From NCBI GenBank assembly GCA_964587525.1, contig CAZPLZ010000019.1:1-25999 (forward strand): DNA of 25,999 bases, read 5' to 3'. The position numbers and the translations under genes are program-made. The notes beneath the pieces were generated by a model. It saw only the letters and a list, made by a program, of their open reading frames with translations, searched no databases and had not been told where the DNA came from. Source of the stretch: CAZPLZ01 sp964587525. GTDB lineage: Bacteria; Oederibacteriota; CAKKQC01. Positions 1 through 7,246 of the stretch are shown here, one piece after another; the stretch's first letter is position 1, and every line of letters begins with the position of its first letter.

Positions 1-147
1 CGGAATCCATGGCCCGGTAGAAGAGGGTCCACGCTCGAGTACCACGCTGCCAGACACAACCTTGAGACTCCAGCCTGGGACCGGAACGGCGACCAGCGCG
101 AGGGCGAGCGCAACCGTCACCAAAAAGGGGACCGCCCCCTTGTTCAC
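1..147 (-). CDS. Secreted protein, N-terminal fragment (cut by window edge)
   Basis: A GTG at 147 opens a frame of 49 codons that runs without a stop to the window edge. The product begins MNKGAVPFLVTVALALALVA, a typical Sec signal peptide with one Lys and a long Leu/Ala/Val core. After it comes LKVVSGSVVLERG...GPWIP, a pattern that loosely recalls the start of FecR-type domains (VxGxVxxxR...W.P). That likeness is weak and the domain is not established. The start lies 2 bases beyond the TGA of the upstream gene (150-869), so the two are probably one operon and translationally coupled. The rest of the gene is outside the window. Confidence 0.55.
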   Translation of the reverse strand, partial: MNKGAVPFLVTVALALALVAVPVPGWSLKVVSGSVVLERGPSSTGPWIP

Positions 148-149
148 TC

Positions 150-869
150 TCAACGCTCCACGTGCAAATTCAAAAACGATGTCCTGATCACCTCTTCCCC
201 CGCCGGCGTCTGTTTCACAGTCTCCATCGCCTCCACCACAAGCACGCCGTCAATCCTCCGCTGCTTTGTGAACTTGATCGCTATGATCTGCTTGCCCGTG
301 TCATCGAAGAATCGGGTGACGAGGGGCAGCCCGTCAACATTCACATCCTCTTCCATGCGGTGAATCCCCAAAGCCTTACCTAGCGGGACATACTCCAGCG
401 TCGTGGTCTCAGGTCCAGAGATCGGCATGTTGTGCCTGACCACCTTGATGGCAAAGCGCTTGCGCCCTCTGGCGGGGCCCGCCCCCAGGAGCCGCTCACC
501 GAGACAGGTAAAATGATCGTGAAATCCCGGCGCCAGCTTCAGTTCAGCCCACTGTCCATCCCTATTGATCTCCATACGCCAGGGGCAGGCAGAACCTTTA
601 GGGATTGGCGGGGGAAGTTTTTCCAGCCTCAACTTATAGCGCACTGTGATCGTCTTTGGGTCTGGTGCGCTCTGAGGCCGCCGGATTTCGCGGAGCACCT
701 CCACAGAGAATCGCTTCACCCGGTCCCGGTTCCCAGCCCTGAGCTTGAAAATATCATCCACCTCATCTGAGAACGCGGCGCAGGGAAACACCCCTCCAAG
801 GAGCACCAGGGAGAATCCAAAATGAAATAGATGTTGAGAAATGGGAACTATCCTCTTTCGCTTGCGCAT
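150..869 (-). CDS. Exported protein, possibly LolA/RseB-like fold
   Basis: The start at 869 is chosen because an AGAGGAGG ribosome site lies about 10 bases upstream; a longer frame to 923 lacks one. The 239-residue product begins MRKRKRIVPISQHLFHF, then has a hydrophobic core ending in CAAFSDE, a signal peptide with a likely cleavage after AFS or nearby. The mature part alternates charged and hydrophobic residues (YKLRLEKLPPP, RFFDDTGKQIIAIKFTKQRRIDGVLVVEAME), with a late segment resembling the strand-rich end of outer-membrane lipoprotein-sorting proteins. I infer a periplasmic beta-rich protein of LolA/RseB type, but no diagnostic motif is present and the function is unknown. It is the first gene of a minus-strand pair with the fragment at 1-147 and diverges from the helicase gene. 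Confidence 0.6.
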   Translation of the reverse strand: MRKRKRIVPISQHLFHFGFSLVLLGGVFPCAAFSDEVDDIFKLRAGNRDRVKRFSVEVLREIRRPQSAPDPKTITVRYKLRLEKLPPPIPKGSACPWRMEINRDGQWAELKLAPGFHDHFTCLGERLLGAGPARGRKRFAIKVVRHNMPISGPETTTLEYVPLGKALGIHRMEEDVNVDGLPLVTRFFDDTGKQIIAIKFTKQRRIDGVLVVEAMETVKQTPAGEEVIRTSFLNLHVER

Positions 870-960
870 CGCCACCCAGCCTCCTCTCAATTCAGCCACC
901 CCCCTCATGTGTCCCTCCACCACCCTTATCTTAATATTATCCCACCGTGGTTTTCACCGC

Positions 961-966
961 TATAAT
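961..966 (+). promoter_or_regulatory. Perfect TATAAT -10 element before the helicase gene
   Basis: TATAAT stands 9 bases upstream of the proposed TTG start at 976. No good -35 is seen 16-18 bases upstream. If used, the transcript would start at or almost at the start codon (leaderless). It lies in the 106-base divergent interval 870-975. This is a sequence match only; AT-rich chance occurrence cannot be excluded. Confidence 0.35.
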
Positions 967-975
967 GACGCTTGC

Positions 976-2949
976 TTGGAAGCGATCCTTTCACACCTCA
1001 ACCCCGTCCAGCGGGAAGCCGTGTCCTCGCCTGACGGCCCGCTGCTCATCCTGGCGGGCGCCGGTTCGGGCAAAACCCGCGTTCTGACACACCGGATCGC
1101 CTGGCTCCTATCCGACCGGGGTGTTGCGCCGCAATCAATCGCGGGGGTCACCTTCACCAATAAAGCGGCGGAGGAGGTGCGCGGACGGCTGCAGCAGCTG
1201 ATCGGTCCGCGCAGCCAGGCCCTGTGGCTGCACACGTTTCACGCGCTGGGCGCCCGGCTGCTGCGCGAGTACGGCTCCGCGCTCAAACTCCCATCCGACT
1301 TTGTCATCCTGGACGAGGAGGATTCCCTCGCCCTGGTCAAGGGAGAACTCAAAGCCCTCGGCCGCGGGAACGACGTGCCCGGGGGAGCGAACGCCGTTTG
1401 GAACGCCATCAGCCGCGCCAAGTCTTCAGGGTTGTCGGTTCAAGCCTGCCACGAGCAGGCGCTCAGCGCCTCTGAAGAGCTCACGGCCCAGGTCTTCGAA
1501 CGCTACGAGCAGGCCAAGGAGCGCGCGGTCAGCGTGGACTTCGATGACCTGATCCTCCTGCCGACCCGGCTGCTGACCGAACACCCCCAGGTGACGGCTC
1601 AAGTCCACGAACGCGTGCGCCATGTGCTGGTCGATGAATACCAGGATACGAGCCCAGCGCAGTACCGGTTCCTGTGTGCGTTCACGGGCCCGGAGCGCAA
1701 CCTGACCTGTGTGGGCGACCCAGACCAGTCCATCTACCGCTGGCGCGGGGCGGATATCAGGAACATCATGGAGTTCGAGCAGGATTTCCCTGAAGCCCGG
1801 GTCATCACCATGGAGCAGAACTACCGTTCCACGGGGCGGATCCTTCAGGCCGCCTCGGCGCTGATCGCCCACAACCAGGCTCGCCGGCCAAAAGGCCTGT
1901 GGACCGAAGGCGAACCGGGTCCGCCGCTAGCCGTGTATCAGGCGCTGGATGAGACGGACGAGGCACGGTTCGTGGCCAGTTGCCTCCAGCGCTGGCTGGA
2001 AAACGGCTCCGGCGCCAAAGACTTCGCCGTCCTCTATCGCACGCACGCGCAGTCGCGCGTCCTAGAGGAGGCGCTGTCGCTGCGCCGGCTGCCCTACGCG
2101 GTGATCGGGGGGGTCAAGTTCTACGCGCGGCGGGAGGTGAAGGACGTGCTGGCGTATCTGCGGCTGTTACTCAATCCCGCTGACACGATCAGCTTAACGC
2201 GCGCGCTGGGCGCGCCACCCCGGGGCGTGGGTGGCGCCTCCCTGGCAAAGCTTCACCGCGCGGCGGAAGGCGCAGGCTGTCCTGTCCTGGAAGTGCTGGC
2301 GGGAGACGAGTTCCAGGCCCTCCTGCCGTCCCGGGCGCGGCCGGCGGTACGTGATTTCCTGGGCCTTCTCAACCGCATGGCAAACCAGAAGGCTGAGCGT
2401 GGCTATACCGCGGCGCTCATGGTCGCGCTGGAGGAGTCGGGATACTTGGCTTGGCTTGATCAGCGGGAGGGAGGGTTGTCGGTGGACCGCCGTGACAACT
2501 TACGCGAACTCCTCAACGCCGTTAAGACGGCCGAGAAATCCGGGGCCAGTCTCTCGGAGTTCCTGGAGCGGGCGGCCCTTTTGGCCGACATCGATCGGTG
2601 GCGTGAGAGCGAGGAGCTGGTGACCCTCATGTCGCTGCACAACGCGAAAGGTCTGGAGTTCAAGCACGTTTTCATCTGCGGGCTGGAGGAGGGGTTACTC
2701 CCCCATGCCTCATCGTTACACGACCAGGACGAGCTGGAAGAGGAGCGCCGGCTGTTCTACGTGGGACTGACCCGTGCCCGGGAAACTGTGGTCTTAAGCA
2801 CGGCGCGCGGGCGGCAGCAGTACGACCGGTTCCAATGGGTGCAGGCCTCGCGCTTCCTAGGGGAGCTGCCGGAAGAGATCATGATGCACGTGGAAGGGCC
2901 GGAAGCGTTGCCCATCTGCTTGGTCGGCGCGGAAACGGGGGATCCATGA
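976..2949 (+). CDS. pcrA: UvrD/PcrA-type superfamily 1A DNA helicase
   Basis: This is an ATP-dependent 3'-5' DNA helicase of the UvrD/Rep/PcrA family, acting in repair and in clearing proteins from DNA. All helicase motifs are visible: Walker A AGAGSGKT (residues 27-34), VDEYQDTSPAQ (motif II), GDPDQSIYRWRGAD (III), MEQNYRST (IV), LHNAKGLEFKHVFICGLEEG (V) and EEERRLFYVGLTRAR (VI). The TTG at 976 is chosen because it gives the family N-terminus LEAILSHLNPVQREAV; the frame is open to 841 with an ATG at 907, so the start is uncertain. No Shine-Dalgarno site supports any choice. At about 657 residues it is shorter than typical PcrA (roughly 720-750) and ends soon after motif VI, apparently lacking the C-terminal tail. 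Its stop overlaps the next start (ATGA). Confidence 0.93.
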   Translation: MEAILSHLNPVQREAVSSPDGPLLILAGAGSGKTRVLTHRIAWLLSDRGVAPQSIAGVTFTNKAAEEVRGRLQQLIGPRSQALWLHTFHALGARLLREYGSALKLPSDFVILDEEDSLALVKGELKALGRGNDVPGGANAVWNAISRAKSSGLSVQACHEQALSASEELTAQVFERYEQAKERAVSVDFDDLILLPTRLLTEHPQVTAQVHERVRHVLVDEYQDTSPAQYRFLCAFTGPERNLTCVGDPDQSIYRWRGADIRNIMEFEQDFPEARVITMEQNYRSTGRILQAASALIAHNQARRPKGLWTEGEPGPPLAVYQALDETDEARFVASCLQRWLENGSGAKDFAVLYRTHAQSRVLEEALSLRRLPYAVIGGVKFYARREVKDVLAYLRLLLNPADTISLTRALGAPPRGVGGASLAKLHRAAEGAGCPVLEVLAGDEFQALLPSRARPAVRDFLGLLNRMANQKAERGYTAALMVALEESGYLAWLDQREGGLSVDRRDNLRELLNAVKTAEKSGASLSEFLERAALLADIDRWRESEELVTLMSLHNAKGLEFKHVFICGLEEGLLPHASSLHDQDELEEERRLFYVGLTRARETVVLSTARGRQQYDRFQWVQASRFLGELPEEIMMHVEGPEALPICLVGAETGDP

Positions 2950-5537
2950 CCAGATTGATCCTGGTTCTGTTCACCCTTTCCGGCATGTGCGCGCTCATTT
3001 ACCAGCTCCTCTGGACTCGCTGGCTAGGATTACTGGTGGGCAACTTTGCCACGGCCACCGCCACCGTGGTCACAGTCTTCATGGCCGGCCTCGCGCTGGG
3101 CAACTGGCTCATCGGCCGGATCTCGGTTACCCGCTCTCCCAAAGCAGCTTTGATGCTGTACGCCGTGCTAGAAATTGGTCTTACCGCCCTGGCGGCGCTC
3201 TCTCCGGCACTGTTCTCGTCTACGTCGCCGTGGTTCCCCTGGCTCGCGGCCGCCTCAGAAGACCCGCTCCTCCGCGCCTTCCTCTGCTTCCTCGTGCTTC
3301 TGCCACCGACGATCCTGATGGGCGGCACCCTCCCCGCGCTGGTCCAGACCCTCTCCGCCACCGCACCTCGCGCCCTGGGGCCGCTGTACGCGTTCAATAC
3401 CCTCGGCGGCGCATGCGGACCGGTCCTGGCCGCGTTCATCCTGATGCCGGAGCTGGGACTGAAGGTCACGCTCTTTCTCACCTGCGCACTCAACGCCGGC
3501 GTCGCCGCCACCGCCTTCTGGATCGCCTGGCGCTGGCCAGCATTGTCCCCCCTCACCCTACCCTCTCCCCCCTTCGGGGGGAGAGGGAATAAGGGAGAGG
3601 GGGAGAGCCCCCCTCCTACCCTCTCCCCCTCTGGGGGAGAGGGTAAGGGAGAGGGGGACCTTCCTCCTGGGCGGGCGCTGCCAGCTTGGGTGCCCTACGC
3701 GCTGGGAGCCTTCTCCGGCTTCCTTGCGCTGGCGTTCGAGATCGCCTTAACGCGCGCCTTCGTCCTCATGATCACCGGCGGCTCGGTGTACGGATTCGCC
3801 CTCATCCTCACCTCGTACCTCCTGGGGCTCGCCCTGGGTGCCAGCCTGGTCCGGAGGTGGCCACCCCAAAGCGCCAGCGGCGCATTGATGGTGTTCGCCG
3901 TGGCCCAGGGTGTGGTCTGGCTCTTCTCTCTCACCACGCCGTTCTGGGACCTGCTGCCGCCCCTGCTGGTCCGGTTCTGGTGGTTGGCGCTGCCATTCTG
4001 GACGCTTCAGCTCTTCAACTTCCTGGTGATCCTTTCACTGACGCTTGTCCTGACCACGGCGTTTGGGTACACCCTCCCCGCACTCGCCGCGGCGCTGCCG
4101 AAGCCTTCCAGTGCATCCATTGGCCGACTGTTCGCAGCCAACATGATAGGGGCCGTCATCGGGGCCCCGCTGGCCGGATTCGTGCTCCTGCCCTCCAGGC
4201 TAGAACTGAGCGGCACCCTGTTGGTGTTGGGGTCACTCGCTCTGTTGGCAGCCGCCGTGACCGCCGCGGCCGCCCGCCCCAGGCACATGCTGGCGATTCT
4301 CATCCCGGTGCCTTTTCTGGTGGCGCTGTCGTTTGTACTCCCCCCTCCAGACAAGTCAGTCATGAACGCCGGGATGTACAACCGGCCGCATGGGTTCAAG
4401 CCCGGCGGAATCAAGGGCAACGTCACGCCAATCGAAGGAGCGCACCGGATGGGCAAGATCATCTATCAAAAGGACAGCCTCACCGGCCGCATCGCGGTGC
4501 GCGCTGTGTCTCAGATGGAGATGTCCTTCGTGGTGAACGGCAAGCCCGACGGTTCCACCAGCAAAGTGGACATGTACACCCAGATCTTGATGGCCCACCT
4601 GCCGGCACTGATCCACCCGGCCCCAAAGCGGGTGCTGGTCATCGGGCTGGGGACCGGAACGACCACCGGCTGTTTGACCCTGCATCCGGAGGTTGAGGAG
4701 ATCCACGTGGTTGAGATCGAACCGGCCCAGGTCGCTGTCTCGCGGTACTTCAGGCATCACAACTACAATGTGGTGAACAATCTCAAGGTTCACTTTCACC
4801 TGGACGACGCCCGGCATTTCCTGCTGACGGACGAGAGCACCTACGACATGATCGTGTCCGAACCGTCCAACCTGTGGGTGAGCGGCATGGTGAACCTGTT
4901 CACCAAGGAGTTCTACGAGAGCGTTCGGCAACACTTAAATCCAGGTGGGGTGTTCTTCCAGTGGATCCACTACTACCGCGTTGCCCCCCAGGATACGAAA
5001 GGTATGCTGCGCACCTTTCAGAGCGTGTTCCCGCACACCATGTTCTGGATCCACCAGTATGGCGACGCCTTCCTGATGGGGCGGATCGAGGGCATCGCAG
5101 TGGACATGGACGACTGGGAGCGACGGCTCGCCTCCCCCGCCCTCACCCAGGATCTCAAGCGCATCCAGATCTCCCCGCCCGCCGAGATCCTGAGCTTCTT
5201 CCTGTGGGGCCCCAAGGACATCGAGCGCTACGCGAGCGGGGCTGTAGTCATCACGGACGATTTCCCCTACCCGGAGTTCACCACGCCGCGCCTGCGCTAT
5301 ATGCCACAGGAAACGAAGAGACTCAGGGTCCGCATGAAGCTTTTCGGCCCGCTGGATCCTATGCCGCTTAAGCACGAGAGCACGGAGCGCCGATTGCAGT
5401 TAGGCGACTGGTTCATGGGGCGCGGCAGCCTGGCCCGCGCCAAAGCCGAGTACCGGCAGGCACTGGCGATCAACCCCGGGTCAGCAGATGCAACACACAA
5501 ACTGGCGAGACTGGAAGACATCGAAAAGGGTATCTAA
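2946..5537 (+). CDS. Fused membrane / spermidine-synthase-like protein with C-terminal TPR
   Basis: The start at 2946 overlaps the helicase stop (ATGA). The 863-residue product has an N-terminal polytopic membrane half (about residues 1-460; first helices LILVLFTLSGMCALIYQLLW, then PPTILMGGTLPALVQ). A soluble Rossmann methyltransferase-like part follows: GLGTGTTTG near 566, VVEIEP, LDDARHF near 620 and SEPSNLWVSGMVNLFTKEFY near 637. It ends with one TPR-like repeat (AKAEYRQALAINPGSADA). This is the architecture of fused MFS/spermidine synthase-like proteins. The segment where true spermidine synthases carry a catalytic Asp reads IVSEPSN, as is usual in this subfamily, so polyamine synthesis is doubtful and the substrate unknown. 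Residues about 201-238 are encoded by palindromic repeats (see repeat at 3551-3656) and form a Pro/Gly-rich loop between helices. Confidence 0.85.
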   Translation: MTRLILVLFTLSGMCALIYQLLWTRWLGLLVGNFATATATVVTVFMAGLALGNWLIGRISVTRSPKAALMLYAVLEIGLTALAALSPALFSSTSPWFPWLAAASEDPLLRAFLCFLVLLPPTILMGGTLPALVQTLSATAPRALGPLYAFNTLGGACGPVLAAFILMPELGLKVTLFLTCALNAGVAATAFWIAWRWPALSPLTLPSPPFGGRGNKGEGESPPPTLSPSGGEGKGEGDLPPGRALPAWVPYALGAFSGFLALAFEIALTRAFVLMITGGSVYGFALILTSYLLGLALGASLVRRWPPQSASGALMVFAVAQGVVWLFSLTTPFWDLLPPLLVRFWWLALPFWTLQLFNFLVILSLTLVLTTAFGYTLPALAAALPKPSSASIGRLFAANMIGAVIGAPLAGFVLLPSRLELSGTLLVLGSLALLAAAVTAAAARPRHMLAILIPVPFLVALSFVLPPPDKSVMNAGMYNRPHGFKPGGIKGNVTPIEGAHRMGKIIYQKDSLTGRIAVRAVSQMEMSFVVNGKPDGSTSKVDMYTQILMAHLPALIHPAPKRVLVIGLGTGTTTGCLTLHPEVEEIHVVEIEPAQVAVSRYFRHHNYNVVNNLKVHFHLDDARHFLLTDESTYDMIVSEPSNLWVSGMVNLFTKEFYESVRQHLNPGGVFFQWIHYYRVAPQDTKGMLRTFQSVFPHTMFWIHQYGDAFLMGRIEGIAVDMDDWERRLASPALTQDLKRIQISPPAEILSFFLWGPKDIERYASGAVVITDDFPYPEFTTPRLRYMPQETKRLRVRMKLFGPLDPMPLKHESTERRLQLGDWFMGRGSLARAKAEYRQALAINPGSADATHKLARLEDIEKGI
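3551..3656. repeat. Two palindromic REP-like units inside a coding sequence
   Basis: Two near-identical palindromes lie in tandem. The first has a perfect 12-bp stem (3561-3572 with 3576-3587, loop TTC). The second has a perfect 12-bp stem (3618-3629 with 3633-3644, loop TCT). Both share the CCCTCTCCCC/GGGGAGAGGG core and are followed by AAGGGAGAGGGGG. Such units are normally intergenic in many bacterial genomes. Here they are read through in frame and add about 36 residues of Pro, Gly, Glu and Lys to the membrane protein. Confidence 0.85.
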
Positions 5538-5543
5538 CCCTCT

Positions 5544-6473
5544 CTACAGCAGCAGGAAGCCTAGCGCCATCAACCCCAGCGCAGGAATCAGTCCAAACGC
5601 CAAGGCCTTCTGGCTGGCGGACCGCGGATTCGCAGGTTCGCGCGTTTGCGACGAACGGACGGTCACGGTGGATGATCCAACAGCAGGTCTCAGGGCGGCA
5701 GGCGATTTGGATTCCGCCAGGGGGGCCTTCGCCGCCACCGGCACGCTTGCCCTCTGGATAGCCTTGAAGAGTTGAGGGACGCCGAGCGGCTCGTCGTACA
5801 ATCCTGTCGCGATCATCAGACCGCCGCCCAACCCACCCACCGCACCGAGCGTCATGAGCACGATTCCCAGCCAGGCAAACTTGGGTCGCCGGGTCGCCTC
5901 ATCCGGCAACACCTGTGTGTACCGCAACCTCCAGGTGTTCACGCGCGGCAGAAGCGCGAACAGCAGCGGCGGCGCCAGCAGGATGGACATCAGAAAATTG
6001 TTGAAAAAGATGATGATCCCCAGCACGGCAAACGGGACACCCTGAATCACCACATCGATCCCCCAGGCGATTGAAAACGCACACGCCGCGCTCGCAACCA
6101 GGCAGATGAAGATCAGGCCCATCCAATGGTCCTTGCGGCCTGCCTGCGGGGTTTCGTTTCCAAACATCGTGCGCCAAAAGGCGTACGGCACGAACCCGTA
6201 CAGAAAATTCCCCACCATGCCGAACAAGCTGCCGGGGCCGAGACCTAAGAAAAAATCTCCGATCAGATTGCCAAAGGCAGAGCCCCAAGCTCCTGCCGGC
6301 CCAAACAGCAGAGAGCACACGATGGGGATGGCGTTGGCCGGGCGGATCTCGGTGACACCGGGTATGATCGGCAAGACTTTGAATGGGATCAGGATCGCCG
6401 CGAACAGGGCCGCCGACAGAGCTGTGAGGACAACCATCAGCGTGTTGCTCCACATGGCACGCAGGGCGTTCAT
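5544..6473 (-). CDS. ECF transporter S-component-like / QueT-like membrane protein
   Basis: The product is a 309-residue integral membrane protein. Its first 180 residues hold about six hydrophobic segments and resemble substrate-binding S components of energy-coupling-factor transporters: TEIRPANAIPIVCSLLFGPAGAWGSAFGNLIGDFF, with the Arg-rich turn, FGP and GxxxGD pattern seen in QueT-like and related vitamin or precursor transporters. No EcfA or EcfT genes are in the window, so the energising partner and substrate are unknown. Two further helices follow, separated by a Ser/Ala/Pro-rich linker (residues about 245-285), with a C-terminal hydrophobic anchor. This tail is unusual for an S component. 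It converges with the spermidine-synthase-like gene with only 6 bases between stops, and diverges from the GT2 gene with 23 bases between starts. There is no clear ribosome site. Confidence 0.65.
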   Translation of the reverse strand: MNALRAMWSNTLMVVLTALSAALFAAILIPFKVLPIIPGVTEIRPANAIPIVCSLLFGPAGAWGSAFGNLIGDFFLGLGPGSLFGMVGNFLYGFVPYAFWRTMFGNETPQAGRKDHWMGLIFICLVASAACAFSIAWGIDVVIQGVPFAVLGIIIFFNNFLMSILLAPPLLFALLPRVNTWRLRYTQVLPDEATRRPKFAWLGIVLMTLGAVGGLGGGLMIATGLYDEPLGVPQLFKAIQRASVPVAAKAPLAESKSPAALRPAVGSSTVTVRSSQTREPANPRSASQKALAFGLIPALGLMALGFLLL

Positions 6474-6496
6474 GAGTGGTGGGGTAGCATCTTAAC

Positions 6497-7246
6497 ATGC
6501 CGCTCAGCCTGTCGGTCATTGTGCCGATTCGCAATGAAGCCCGGATCCTGCCCGGCTTTCTCGCCTCCCTAGCGCGCAGCCTCCCCAGTGCCCCACCGCG
6601 CCACGGGTGGCGGGCACCTCGGGGCGTCCGCATCAACGCAGTGCTGGTGGACTGTGGAAGCACGGATGGATCACAGGCGATCTGCCGTACCTGGTCCCGG
6701 CGGCGGCGGTGGCGCACCATCACGGTCGCGGTGGCCAGGCCATCGGTGGGTGCCGCAGTCCGCACCGGGGTCCAGCGCGGACGCTCAACAGCCGTGCTGG
6801 TGCTGCCCGCCGATTGCCGGCTCACCGCAGGCGCGGTGAAGGAGTGCCTCCGCAAGCTTAACGCCGGCGCGATCTGGGGTGGCTTTGAGAAAACGTACCG
6901 CCCCACTTCCCCATGGCTCTCGGTGTACCAGGCGGCGCTCAACCTCATCCGCACCCGATGGCTTGGGCACCTGGTCTGGACCAACGGGATCTTCTTTCGT
7001 CGCGACGCGCTGGCGCGCGCCGGCGGCATCCCTGTCTTAGGTTTCCTCGAAGATGTAGCCCTGTCCGACCGGCTGCGCACGGTGGCGCGCCCTTCCATCC
7101 TGCGCGGGCCCATTCAGGTCTCCTCGCGTCGCTATCAGCAGCGCGGGGTGCTCCGGCAGATCATTCTCAACGGGCTGATCCTTTTCGCTCACCGCTTCCT
7201 GGGCCTTTCTCCGCAGGCGCTGGGCCGCTGGTATCACCGGCAATGA
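6497..7246 (+). CDS. GT2-family glycosyltransferase (TIGR04283-like)
   Basis: This 249-residue protein has a GT-A fold signature: SLSVIVPIRNEARILPGFL at the N-terminus, VDCGSTDGS at 51-59, a nucleotide-sugar loop PADCRL at 104-109 in place of the classic DxD, and FLEDVALSDRLR at 183-194, the ED motif of inverting GT2 enzymes. It lacks an N-terminal membrane segment; a weak hydrophobic stretch (QIILNGLILFAHRF) lies near the C-terminus. The length and the FLEDV motif fit the TIGR04283 group of short glycosyltransferases. Basic insertion near residues 30-75 (Arg-rich) is unusual. Its stop overlaps the start of the next gene (ATGA), so it is probably co-translated with the GT-C-like membrane protein and may supply or extend the same glycolipid. 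The donor and acceptor are unknown. Confidence 0.8.
   Translation: MPLSLSVIVPIRNEARILPGFLASLARSLPSAPPRHGWRAPRGVRINAVLVDCGSTDGSQAICRTWSRRRRWRTITVAVARPSVGAAVRTGVQRGRSTAVLVLPADCRLTAGAVKECLRKLNAGAIWGGFEKTYRPTSPWLSVYQAALNLIRTRWLGHLVWTNGIFFRRDALARAGGIPVLGFLEDVALSDRLRTVARPSILRGPIQVSSRRYQQRGVLRQIILNGLILFAHRFLGLSPQALGRWYHRQ

Noticed and set aside
162..770. Plus-strand frames over the exported minus-strand gene
   Set aside because: They lack ribosome sites and signal or domain features, whereas the opposite frame has a signal peptide and Shine-Dalgarno site.
5899..7113. 404-codon minus-strand frame
   Set aside because: It overlaps the S-component-like gene in another frame and runs antisense into the GT2 gene; it is basic, low-complexity and has no motif.
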